A DNA stretch of 12,600 bases. It comes from DASUFH01 sp036274645. GTDB taxonomy: Bacteria > Acidobacteriota > Terriglobia > 20CM-2-55-15. The DNA lies in the NCBI GenBank assembly GCA_036274645.1, contig DASUFH010000242.1, forward strand, positions 1-12,600. Direction: 5' to 3'. This document shows, in pieces, positions 6,568 through 12,600 of this stretch (positions are counted from its first letter, which is position 1; each line of letters begins with the position of its first letter). Below the pieces are notes generated by a model, which was not told where the DNA came from, ran no database searches, and worked only from the letters and a program-made list of their open reading frames with translations. The translations under genes and the position numbers were made by a program.

Positions 6568-7433
6568 TTTCCATCATCACCGTTCATCACAGCACCGTCT
6601 ACCACTATGGCTCTCCGGTGAAGTTCGGCGAACACCGCATGATGTTCCGGCCGCGCGAAAGCCACGACCTGCGATTGATTCAGTCGCGGCTGGCGATTAC
6701 GCCTGAGCCCGTCCTTCTGCGCTGGCTGCACGATCCTTTCGATAACTCCGTCGCCGTGGCCACGTTTGAGGGAAAGACCACGTCACTTCGTTTCGAGAGT
6801 GAGGTGACTCTGGAACACTACGAAAGCGATTCGCCCGAGTACTTGCTGGAGGACTACGCGCGAACATATCCGTTTCGGTACTCCGACGAGGACTTCCCCA
6901 ATCTCGTCCGCCCGCTTACCCACCATTACCCCTCCGCGCAGGTTTCGAAATGGGCCCTCCAGTTTCTCGACGCGGCGGAAACGACGGATACCATGGAAGT
7001 GCTTCGGTCCATGACGCGCGGCATCCGCCGGGATCTCGGGTATATCCGCCGCGTCGAGAAGGGCGTGCAGACTCCGGAGGAAACGCTCCTGCGGCAGCAG
7101 GGCAGTTGCCGGGACTTTGCCGTACTCATGATGGAAGGCGCGCGGGCGCTCGGCATTGCGGCGAGGTTTGTCAGCGGCTACATCTTTACTCCAAACGATT
7201 CCGGCCGGTCCGGTGGCGGCGCCACGCATGCCTGGATGCAGGCCTATCTGCCCGGCGCGGGCTGGATCGATTTCGACCCGACGAACAACATCATTGGGAA
7301 TCGCAACCTCATCCGCGTGGCGGTCGCATGGGCGCCGGAGCATGTGTTGCCGCTTTGGGGCACCTACGAAGGACCGGTGGGTGTATTCCTTGGCATGGAC
7401 GTTACCGTTACCGTCAGCCAGTCGGCGCAGTGA
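6564..7433 (+). CDS. Transglutaminase-like protein B with Bact_transglu_N domain
   Basis: 289 residues from the GTG at 6564, which overlaps the TGA of gene A (GTGA). An upstream in-frame ATG at 6459 would add 35 residues encoded inside gene A with no resemblance to the family. From the GTG the protein opens directly with the family's N-terminal domain (ISIITVHHSTVYHYGSPV, then EHRMMFRPRES, to about residue 90). The transglutaminase core has Cys182 in QQGSCRDFAVLM, His222 in ATHAWMQAYLP and Asp238 in DFDPTNN, so a complete Cys-His-Asp triad. There is no signal peptide, so it is cytoplasmic. Translation is probably coupled to gene A. Relatives act as cysteine peptidases or amide-bond modifying enzymes, often beside ATP-grasp and alpha-E genes; neither of those is seen in this window. 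Confidence 0.9.
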   Translation: MISIITVHHSTVYHYGSPVKFGEHRMMFRPRESHDLRLIQSRLAITPEPVLLRWLHDPFDNSVAVATFEGKTTSLRFESEVTLEHYESDSPEYLLEDYARTYPFRYSDEDFPNLVRPLTHHYPSAQVSKWALQFLDAAETTDTMEVLRSMTRGIRRDLGYIRRVEKGVQTPEETLLRQQGSCRDFAVLMMEGARALGIAARFVSGYIFTPNDSGRSGGGATHAWMQAYLPGAGWIDFDPTNNIIGNRNLIRVAVAWAPEHVLPLWGTYEGPVGVFLGMDVTVTVSQSAQ

Positions 7434-8173
7434 CCGGACCACGCGTCCACCGGCGCGAAGGCTCCAGCAGCTTCGTCTTTTTCTGCGACCATGCCAGCAA
7501 CTTCGTGCCCGCCGAACTTGGCGACCTGGGCTTGCCGAAAGAGGCGCTCGCGCGCCACATCGCCTGGGACATCGGCGCGGCGGGAGTGGCGGAAGAGCTT
7601 TCGGCGATTTTTGACGCCCCCGCCATTCTCTGCGGTGTATCGCGTCTGGTGATCGACGCCAACCGCCAACTTCACGCGCGCGATCTCATACCCGAAACGA
7701 GCGACGGCACTCCCATTCCAGGCAACCTTTCCCTGACCGGCGACGCGAGAGCCGCGCGTATCGATCGCTGGTTCACTCCCTATCATGACGCGATCGAGTC
7801 GGTCCTGCTGGAACGCGAAGCGAAGGGCATCCAATCGATCCTGGTCTCCATTCATTCGATGACGGCCCAACCCGCCGCTCCTCCCGGAAGCCTTCCCAGG
7901 CCGTGGCAGATTTCCATTTGCAGCAGTCAGGACCGCGGCCTCGCCGACATTTTGCTGGCCGCGCTGCGCCGGTCGGGCGACGTGGTGGTGGGAGACAACC
8001 AGCCTTATGATCTGGATCCCGGTGTGGACTACAGCATTCCCTTTCATGCGCTTCGAAGGAACCTGCCGCAGGCGCAGGTGGAGTTTCGTCAGGATGAGAT
8101 CGCGGACGGACTCGGCCAGCAGCGCTGGGCGCGGCGATTCGCCGACGCCCTGGCCCACATCCCCAACCTATAG
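7430..8173 (+). CDS. N-formylglutamate amidohydrolase family protein (FGase / HutG-like)
   Basis: 247 residues from the GTG at 7430, again a GTGA overlap with the upstream stop. The longer in-frame start at 6950 lies deep inside gene B and is rejected. Family motifs are FFCDHASNFVP (17-27), HIAWDIGA (43-50), SRLVIDANRQ (71-80), PYHDAI (117-122), and SIHSMTA (140-146), where metal-binding His and Asp residues are expected. The true FGase reaction, in histidine degradation, is hydrolysis of N-formyl-L-glutamate to formate and glutamate. No hut genes are nearby, so another N-acyl or amide substrate linked to the transglutaminases is more likely (inference). The length is typical of the shorter FGase homologues. 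A stem-loop follows 16 nt after the stop. Confidence 0.88.
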   Translation: MTGPRVHRREGSSSFVFFCDHASNFVPAELGDLGLPKEALARHIAWDIGAAGVAEELSAIFDAPAILCGVSRLVIDANRQLHARDLIPETSDGTPIPGNLSLTGDARAARIDRWFTPYHDAIESVLLEREAKGIQSILVSIHSMTAQPAAPPGSLPRPWQISICSSQDRGLADILLAALRRSGDVVVGDNQPYDLDPGVDYSIPFHALRRNLPQAQVEFRQDEIADGLGQQRWARRFADALAHIPNL

Positions 8174-8189
8174 GCACAAAAACGCGGCG

Positions 8190-8224
8190 CGCTGGCGGAC
8201 CGGCTTTTCCGGGTGGCGCCAGCG
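8190..8224 (+). terminator. Stem-loop after the amidohydrolase gene
   Basis: CGCTGGCG (8190-8197) pairs perfectly with CGCCAGCG (8217-8224). Inside, CCGG (8200-8203) pairs with CCGG (8209-8212) around a CTTTT loop. It starts 16 nt after the stop at 8173. No T-tract follows, so it is either a weak or factor-dependent terminator or an mRNA-end stabiliser separating the operon from groES. Confidence 0.45.
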
Positions 8225-8281
8225 ATGAACTTCCAGATCGGACTGACTGTTCAATTGAGGACAGCGGCGCTTCGGCTACAC

Positions 8282-8309
8282 CTTGATAATTGCAACACGC
8301 CAGATACAT
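8282..8309 (+). promoter_or_regulatory. Weak candidate promoter upstream of groES
   Basis: CTTGAT (8282-8287) followed by CCAGATACAT (8300-8309) loosely resembles a heat-shock sigma32-type arrangement (CTTGAA, then CCCCAT). Both elements are degenerate. No CIRCE inverted repeat (TTAGCACTC-N9-GAGTGCTAA) is present anywhere in 8174-8436. Confidence 0.2.
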
Positions 8310-8320
8310 CCGGAGATGTG

Positions 8321-8377
8321 ACGAAGTCGTGGGTGAACTCCGGAATCAGGGGCTGATTGCTACCGTCCACGCTTCGT
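8321..8377 (+). promoter_or_regulatory. Nested stem-loop in the groES leader
   Basis: The outer stem pairs ACGAAG and CGTGG (8321-8326 and 8328-8332, with T8327 bulged) with CCACGCTTCGT (8367-8377), giving 11 base pairs. Its interior holds a second hairpin, AATCAG (8344-8349) with CTGATT (8353-8358) around a GGG loop. AACTCC (8336-8341), also inside, is complementary to GGAGTT (8429-8434), which includes the groES ribosome site. This may be a leader with regulatory structure, or a protein-binding palindrome. Confidence 0.4.
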
Positions 8378-8426
8378 GACGAATGGCCCTGGGCGCATGG
8401 ATAGAGACGTCGTCAGCCGGAGAACA

Positions 8427-8432
8427 AAGGAG
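8427..8432 (+). promoter_or_regulatory. Ribosome binding site of groES
   Basis: AAGGAG, 4 nt before the ATG at 8437. It decides the start: an in-frame ATG at 8383 would add 18 residues absent from GroES proteins. Confidence 0.8.
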
Positions 8433-8436
8433 TTTC

Positions 8437-8754
8437 ATGACCGTACGACCAATACATGACCGTGTGCTGATAAGGCGCATTGAAGAACGGGAAACAATCA
8501 AGGGGGGAATCATCATCCCGGATTCCGCCAAGGAGAAATCGCAGGAAGGCGAAGTCATCGCCGTTGGCGCGGGCAAGGCGCTCGAGAACGGCGCTCTCGC
8601 CGCATCGGAAGTAACACCAGGGGATCGGATACTGTTCGGAAAGTATTCCGGAACGGAGGTCAGGGTGGATAACCAGGACTATCTGATCTTGCGCGAAGAC
8701 GAAGTGTTGGCAATTTTAACGGCGGCGGCCGGCAAGTCCGCCGACAGGAAATAG
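8437..8754 (+). CDS. groES: Co-chaperonin GroES (Hsp10)
   Basis: 105 residues, slightly longer than the usual 95-100. It forms the heptameric lid that caps GroEL in the cytoplasm. The start MTVRPIHDRVLIRR is canonical. The mobile loop that docks on GroEL is at about 18-31 (ETIKGGIIIPDSAK), followed by SQEGEVIAVGAGK, TPGDRILFGKYSGTEV and DYLILREDEVLAIL. The C-terminus adds a short AAAGKSADRK tail. groEL follows 11 nt downstream, with its ribosome site overlapping the groES stop, so the pair is one transcript. Heat-shock control cannot be assigned: no CIRCE is seen upstream and the sigma32-like match is weak. Confidence 0.97.
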   Translation: MTVRPIHDRVLIRRIEERETIKGGIIIPDSAKEKSQEGEVIAVGAGKALENGALAASEVTPGDRILFGKYSGTEVRVDNQDYLILREDEVLAILTAAAGKSADRK

Positions 8755-8765
8755 GAAGGCGCCCA

Positions 8766-10385
8766 ATGGCAAAACAGATCATTCACGGAGAAGACTCACG
8801 ACAGGCAATTTTGAGGGGCGTCAACAGGCTCGCGAATGCCGTAAAGATCACCCTGGGTCCGAAAGGCCGAAATGTGATTCTCGAGAAAAAGTTCGGTTCC
8901 CCGCTCATCACTAAGGACGGCGTCACGGTGGCGAAGGAAATCGAGTTGAAAGACCCACTTGAGAATATGGGCGCCCAGATGGTGAAGGAGGTGGCGTCGA
9001 AAACCAGCGATACCGCCGGCGATGGGACGACCACGGCAACGGTCCTGGCCCAGGCGATTTTCCGTGAGGGCGTCAAGACCGTGGCCGCCGGCGCGAACCC
9101 GATGGCCGTGAAACGCGGCATCGAAAAGGCGGTCGCCACAGCCACCGAACAGATCCGGAAGCTCTCCAAGCCGGTAACCGGCGACATGATCGCCCAGGTC
9201 GCGACGGTGTCCGCCAATGATGACGCGACCGTCGGCAACATCATCGCCGAAGCCATGAAGAAGGTGGGTAAGGACGGGGTCATCACCGTCGAGGAGGCGA
9301 AAACCATGGAGACCTCGCTCGAAGTCGTTGAAGGGATGCAATTCGATCGCGGTTATCTCTCGCCGTATTTCGTGACCGACCCGGACCGCATGGTCTGCGT
9401 TCTGGAAAACTGCTTCATTCTGATTTGCGAAAAGAAGATCAGCACGATGCGGGATCTGCTTCCTATCCTGGAACAGGTCTCGAAGTTGGGCCGTCCGCTG
9501 TTGATTATCGCCGAAGACGTTGAGGGCGAGGCTCTCGCGACCCTGGTCGTGAACAAGATTCGCGGAACGCTGCAGGCCGCGGCAGTGAAGGCGCCGGGTT
9601 TCGGAGACCGGCGAAAGGCTATCCTGGAGGATCTTGCAATCATTACCCAGGGACGCGCAATCACCGAGGATCTCGGGACCAAGCTGGAGAACGTCACGAT
9701 CGAGGATTTGGGCACGGCGAAGAGGGTCGTCATCGAAAAGGACAATACGACGATCATCGAAGGCGCGGGCAAACCCAAGACCATAGAGGGACGCGTCAAA
9801 CAACTGCGCGCTCAGGTTGACGAAACATCCTCCGAATACGATCGCGAAAAACTGCAGGAGCGACTGGCGAAAATCGTCGGCGGTGTGGCGATCATCAAGG
9901 TTGGAGCCGCCACCGAAACTGAAATGAAAGAGAAGAAGGCCCGCGTTGAAGATGCGATGCACGCAACGCGCGCGGCAGTTGAGGAAGGTATCGTTCCGGG
10001 CGGCGGCGTCGCGTTCCTGCGGGCCATCCCGGCTCTCGAAAAACTGGCGCTTGAAGGCGATGAACAGATTGGCGTGACCATCGTCAAGCGGGCCCTTGAA
10101 GAGCCCCTCCGGCTGATCGCTTCCAACGCCGGTCACGAAGGCGCGATCGTGGTGGGCAAGGTACGTGAATCGAAACAGCCGCAGTTCGGGTTTAACGCCG
10201 CCACTGAAGAGTACACCGACATGATCGCTGCCGGGATTCTCGACCCGGCCAAGGTCACGCGCTCGGCTCTCCAGAATGCCGCGTCCATCGCAGCGCTCAT
10301 GCTGACTACCGAAGCTCTGATCTCTGAAATCCCCGAGAGCAAGGCCGCAGAAATGCCAGGAAGCGGCGACCATCCCATGTATTAG
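8766..10385 (+). CDS. groEL: Chaperonin GroEL (Hsp60)
   Basis: 539 residues, full length. It forms the ATP-driven folding chamber with GroES. ATP-site motifs are intact: LGPKGRN (30-36), TKDGVTVAKEIEL with Asp51, GDGTTTATVLAQ with Asp86, RVEDAMHATRAAVEEG with Asp396, and PGGGVA (411-416). Apical-domain sequence is recognisable (GMQFDRGYLSPYF, IIAEDVEGEALATLVVNK, KAPGFGDRRKA). AGGAAGG (8753-8759) lies 6 nt before the ATG. Two oddities stand out. The C-terminus ends AAEMPGSGDHPMY and lacks the Gly-Gly-Met repeat tail of most main bacterial GroELs. Three cysteines (211, 216, 221) lie in an apical segment that has none in E. coli GroEL. This may be a second, specialised groEL copy; that cannot be settled from one window. 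Confidence 0.97.
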   Translation: MAKQIIHGEDSRQAILRGVNRLANAVKITLGPKGRNVILEKKFGSPLITKDGVTVAKEIELKDPLENMGAQMVKEVASKTSDTAGDGTTTATVLAQAIFREGVKTVAAGANPMAVKRGIEKAVATATEQIRKLSKPVTGDMIAQVATVSANDDATVGNIIAEAMKKVGKDGVITVEEAKTMETSLEVVEGMQFDRGYLSPYFVTDPDRMVCVLENCFILICEKKISTMRDLLPILEQVSKLGRPLLIIAEDVEGEALATLVVNKIRGTLQAAAVKAPGFGDRRKAILEDLAIITQGRAITEDLGTKLENVTIEDLGTAKRVVIEKDNTTIIEGAGKPKTIEGRVKQLRAQVDETSSEYDREKLQERLAKIVGGVAIIKVGAATETEMKEKKARVEDAMHATRAAVEEGIVPGGGVAFLRAIPALEKLALEGDEQIGVTIVKRALEEPLRLIASNAGHEGAIVVGKVRESKQPQFGFNAATEEYTDMIAAGILDPAKVTRSALQNAASIAALMLTTEALISEIPESKAAEMPGSGDHPMY

Positions 10386-10398
10386 ATCCGCTGGCCCT

Positions 10399-10439
10399 CC
10401 GCGGATGACACATCGTCCGCGGCCGGTCGCGTTCACCGG
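10399..10439 (+). terminator. Two adjacent hairpins downstream of groEL
   Basis: CCGCGGA (10399-10405) pairs with TCCGCGG (10416-10422) across a 10-nt loop. CCGGT (10423-10427) pairs with ACCGG (10435-10439) across a 7-nt loop. They begin 13 nt after the groEL stop. There is no T-run, so read-through into the next gene is possible. Confidence 0.35.
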
Positions 10440-10459
10440 AAAATCTCTGCAGTTCTTCC

Positions 10460-10488
10460 TTGCGATCCCCCCATGTATTCCGTATGAC
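10460..10488 (+). promoter_or_regulatory. Weak sigma70-like promoter before the 10628 gene
   Basis: TTGCGA (10460-10465) and TATGAC (10483-10488) are spaced by 17 nt, each a 4/6 consensus match. This would leave a leader of about 130 nt. The rest of 10386-10627 (242 nt) shows no gene. Confidence 0.2.
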
Positions 10489-10627
10489 CTCGCTTCATCA
10501 TGGAATTCGCGATGGTCTAATGGAACAAGCGGCTGCGAATGACTGCCCGCGCGAGGCGTGAAGGCGATTGCGCGACACATGAAACGGCAGGGCGCAGCCC
10601 GGAACCAGAGATGGAAGGAGCGCGGCG

Positions 10628-11161
10628 ATGATTGAACGGCCCCGGCGTCACATTCCCGAAGAACACCCGATCAGGGAATTGTTTCGCGTCCTGACGGAGC
10701 GCGGAATGGAACAAATGCATCTGCGGGATCTGGAAACCATCCAGTACATCGCCAACCTCCTGACTGAATTTGTTCCCATTGAGAACCTGCACGGTGTCTG
10801 GCAGGCGTCCGGGCAGCCTCTCCACTATCTCCCGGAAATGCTGCAGCAGGCGGGCGAACCGATACCGGTCGAGCGGCGTCGCGAGTACTACAGGCACGTT
10901 GGCGACGTGGCGCTTTTCAACCTCGGGTTATTTCCGGAAAGCCTCACCTATGGACGCCGCACGGTCAGCCTGAGCTTTTACGCCGAACGGGGCCGGTATT
11001 TTTACGGCGCCGTTGCGCGCCTGGACGCTTCGCAAACCACGCGCGTCTTCCGCACCCTTTCGGAACACTTTCAGGAATGTGTCGGCGGACTGAACTGGGT
11101 GAAGCGGTATATCAGCGATCCGTTCTACCAGTACGCGTTCCGGCAGTTCCATGTGACGTAG
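10628..11161 (+). CDS. Conserved-looking cytoplasmic protein of unknown function
   Basis: 177 residues. The ATG has AAGGAG (10615-10620) 7 nt upstream, a strong start signal. No signal peptide or membrane segment is seen. The N-terminal half is mainly helical: HPIRELFRVLTERGM, then DLETIQYIANLLTEFVP, and a probable helix YLPEMLQQAG. The centre has YYRHVGDVALFNLGLFPESL (about 87-106), and an aromatic-rich stretch follows (SFYAERGRYFYGAVARL, about 116-132). Another likely helix (TTRVFRTLSEHFQECV) leads to a C-terminus rich in Tyr and Phe. From memory, the HVGD-ALF-xG-FPxSL pattern occurs in uncharacterised proteins of Acidobacteriota and Deltaproteobacteria, but I cannot name a family. It follows groEL by 242 nt on the same strand; a link to chaperonin function is not shown. 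Confidence 0.8.
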   Translation: MIERPRRHIPEEHPIRELFRVLTERGMEQMHLRDLETIQYIANLLTEFVPIENLHGVWQASGQPLHYLPEMLQQAGEPIPVERRREYYRHVGDVALFNLGLFPESLTYGRRTVSLSFYAERGRYFYGAVARLDASQTTRVFRTLSEHFQECVGGLNWVKRYISDPFYQYAFRQFHVT

Positions 11162-11192
11162 TCACGCCCCGATTCTTCCGCATTAAGAAGAT

Positions 11193-11227
11193 ACAGCCCG
11201 TTTCGGGATGACCCCGGAACGGGCTGT
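11193..11227. terminator. Bidirectional terminator between convergent genes
   Basis: A 35-nt perfect stem-loop: 15 pairs (one G-U), GC-rich, closing a 5-nt ATGAC loop. It lies 31 nt after the stop of the plus-strand gene (11161) and 23 nt after the stop of the minus-strand ankyrin gene (11251). On the minus strand it is followed by ATCTTCTTAATG, moderately T-rich; no T-run follows on the plus strand. The position and strength fit a shared terminator. Confidence 0.75.
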
Positions 11228-11250
11228 GGCGGTTCTTGAGAGCCGCGCGA

Positions 11251-12600
11251 CTACTTCTTCGATGCCGCGTCCTGCAACATCGCGCGAATCTCGGCCGTTG
11301 CATTGGCGCCTCGCGCCCCGGCCCCGCCACGGCCACCTGCTCCCGCGGCGGCAGCGGCTCCGCCTCCGCGACCCGCGCCATTACCGGCAGCGGCTCCGCC
11401 TCCGCGACCTGCGCCATTACCGGCAGCAGCGGGAGCTCTACCGGGACCACGTCCTCCGCCGCCGCCCGCGGCGAGCAGATCGATCGGCTTTTTTCCGTTG
11501 CCATCGACGAGTTCGGGATTGGCGCCCTTCTCCAGAAGGTAACGAACCAGGTCCGCACGACCCGCCCGTACTGCTTCATGGAGAGCCGAATCCCCTTCTT
11601 TGTCCGCGGGAGGATGGTAGGAGATCCGCATGGAGTAGGTTCGGGTCCCGGTGACCTGAGTATTCACGTTGGCGCCGTATTGGATCATCAGATCCATCAG
11701 TGTGGTATTCGGCGCGCCTCCGCCCCCTGGATTAACGCCGGCCGCCACCAGGAATGGAGTGAAGCCCATGGCGTTGATGTTGGGGTTGGCGCCTTTGGCC
11801 AGGAGAGCTCGAATCACTTCCATGTCGCCCGCCTCGGTGGCGCGATACAAGGCCGTGCAGCCCACATCCTTTTGGTTTTCCCCAAAACGTCCGCTATTGC
11901 CACCCCGGCTGGGACGATACATGTTCATCTCGGCATTCACGTCGACATCCGCGGCCAGCAGCCTGTTGATGATGTCCATGGCGGAGACGGCCCGACTCGA
12001 TCCGCGAGAAGCTCCGGCGCCCCCACGTCCGCCACCTCCGGCGCCTCCGCGCCCACCCCCTCCACCGCGGCCGGCGCCGGATTCCTTGATATCGACGGTG
12101 ATGTACAGCGCCGTGCGTCCCCACCAATCCACCACATGGGGATTCGCTCCACGATCCAACAACAGGCTGGCGACATCCTTATGATCGTTATCGAGGGCCA
12201 CCATCAGCGGAGTGACGCCTTCCGGCGTCGGCACGTTAACATCTGCGCCGGCTCCGATGAGCGCCTCGACGCAGCCAGAGCAGCCGTTGCGGGCGGCATA
12301 CAGCAGCGCGGTCAGTCCCCCAACGGGACGAAACTGCCCCCGGGGCTCCGAGGAAATCTGGTTTGGCCAGTCGGTATACCGCGCGCGAGGGTGGACATCG
12401 GCGCCTCTGGAAAGGAGCAGCTTCGTCATCTCGACCGCATTTTTGGGCGCGGTGACCGCCCACATTAAAGCCGTCTGATCTTCATACTTCTCAACCGCGT
12501 TGACGTTGGCGCCGGCCTCGACCAGCGTTTCGACGATCGGAAGCTCCCCCGTTTTGATCGCCAGCATTAAGGCGGTCTGGCCATTCGGATCCGCGCCCTC
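11251..12600 (-). CDS. Ankyrin-repeat protein with Gly-rich insertions (N-terminus off the right edge)
   Basis: 449 residues are visible. The frame is open to the right edge, and EGADPNGQTAL (12600-12568) is already part of an ankyrin repeat, so the ATG at 12567 is internal and the true start lies outside the window. Repeats of the G-x-T/A-ALMxA ... LLxxGAxVN type recur: TALMLAI, TALMWAV, TALLYAARNG, TPLMVALDN, TALYIT, TALYRATEAG, TPFLVAAG, and SALHEAVRAG with YLLEKGANPE. They form about eight units of an elongated protein-binding solenoid. A Gly/Arg-rich insertion (about 12085-12000) interrupts the solenoid, and a second low-complexity region (about 11460-11300) precedes the C-terminal AEIRAMLQDAASKK. 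Ankyrin proteins of this style are frequent in Acidobacteriota and may be exported, but the N-terminus that would show a signal peptide is missing. The partner is unknown. Confidence 0.9.
   Translation of the reverse strand, partial: EGADPNGQTALMLAIKTGELPIVETLVEAGANVNAVEKYEDQTALMWAVTAPKNAVEMTKLLLSRGADVHPRARYTDWPNQISSEPRGQFRPVGGLTALLYAARNGCSGCVEALIGAGADVNVPTPEGVTPLMVALDNDHKDVASLLLDRGANPHVVDWWGRTALYITVDIKESGAGRGGGGGRGGAGGGGRGGAGASRGSSRAVSAMDIINRLLAADVDVNAEMNMYRPSRGGNSGRFGENQKDVGCTALYRATEAGDMEVIRALLAKGANPNINAMGFTPFLVAAGVNPGGGGAPNTTLMDLMIQYGANVNTQVTGTRTYSMRISYHPPADKEGDSALHEAVRAGRADLVRYLLEKGANPELVDGNGKKPIDLLAAGGGGGRGPGRAPAAAGNGAGRGGGAAAGNGAGRGGGAAAAAGAGGRGGAGARGANATAEIRAMLQDAASKK
11351..11422 (-). 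repeat. 36-nt tandem repeat in the ankyrin gene tail
   Basis: Two copies (11351-11386 and 11387-11422) differ at one base. Each encodes 12 residues of the GNGAGRGGGAAA type. The period keeps the reading frame. The start of a third copy is visible at 11423. Confidence 0.85.

Noticed and set aside
6950..7429. Upstream ATG start for the amidohydrolase
   Set aside because: The extra 160 residues are an out-of-frame reading of gene B. The family sequence begins right after the GTG at 7430.
8383..8436. Upstream ATG start for GroES
   Set aside because: AAGGAG at 8427-8432 and the canonical MTVRPIHDRV start place the true start at 8437.
8174..8436. CIRCE operator for HrcA upstream of groES
   Set aside because: No TTAGCACTC / GAGTGCTAA pair was found on either strand.
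8796..10580. 594-codon minus-strand open frame
   Set aside because: It is the exact antisense of groEL, an unquestioned gene. Such mirror frames are common opposite high-GC conserved genes.
11236..12468. 410-codon plus-strand open frame
   Set aside because: It is antisense to the ankyrin gene, with no domain or ribosome site. The minus frame shows repeated ankyrin motifs.

Overview
The window looks like a GC-rich bacterial chromosome segment, most plausibly from an Acidobacteriota-like lineage. That placement is inferred from gene content: a DUF6152-type secreted protein paired with a WEGDTLV-motif secreted protein, exported proteins with Gly/Arg-rich tails, and an ankyrin protein with Gly-rich insertions. 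No rRNA, tRNA, CRISPR array, insertion sequence or integrase is visible. Nothing in the layout marks it as a mobile island.

Positions 1-5468 hold four minus-strand genes for exported proteins. In transcription order they are a DUF6152-like protein (5468-5040), a two-module WEGDTLV protein (5023-3533), a DUF8021-like protein with a Gln/Gly/Arg repeat tail (3334-2375), and a large G8 plus beta-helix protein (from 2250, running off the left edge after 750 codons). The G8 protein resembles the animal CEMIP/TMEM2 hyaluronan-degrading family. It has its own promoter-like sequence, and a terminator-like hairpin separates it from the gene before it. The first two genes are 16 nt apart and look like one operon.

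A 262-nt divergent intergenic region leads to the plus-strand block 5731-11161. Its first part is a compact three-gene operon: transglutaminase-like protein A, transglutaminase-like protein B and an N-formylglutamate amidohydrolase-family protein, joined by two GTGA stop/start overlaps. The operon probably modifies or hydrolyses peptide or amide bonds, but its substrate cannot be read from the sequence. groES and groEL follow, after a hairpin and a 263-nt leader that lacks CIRCE but can form nested RNA structure. A conserved-looking protein of unknown function (10628-11161) comes next.

A 15-bp stem-loop at 11193-11227 separates this block from a convergent minus-strand ankyrin-repeat gene (11251 to beyond the right edge).

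The two edge genes are both incomplete here: the G8 gene lacks its C-terminus and the ankyrin gene lacks its start. The best candidates for something under-described are the bacterial CEMIP-like protein, the transglutaminase pair (one apparently lacking the catalytic His) with its amidohydrolase partner, and the structured groES leader. All functional statements rest on motif recognition by eye, without database searches.
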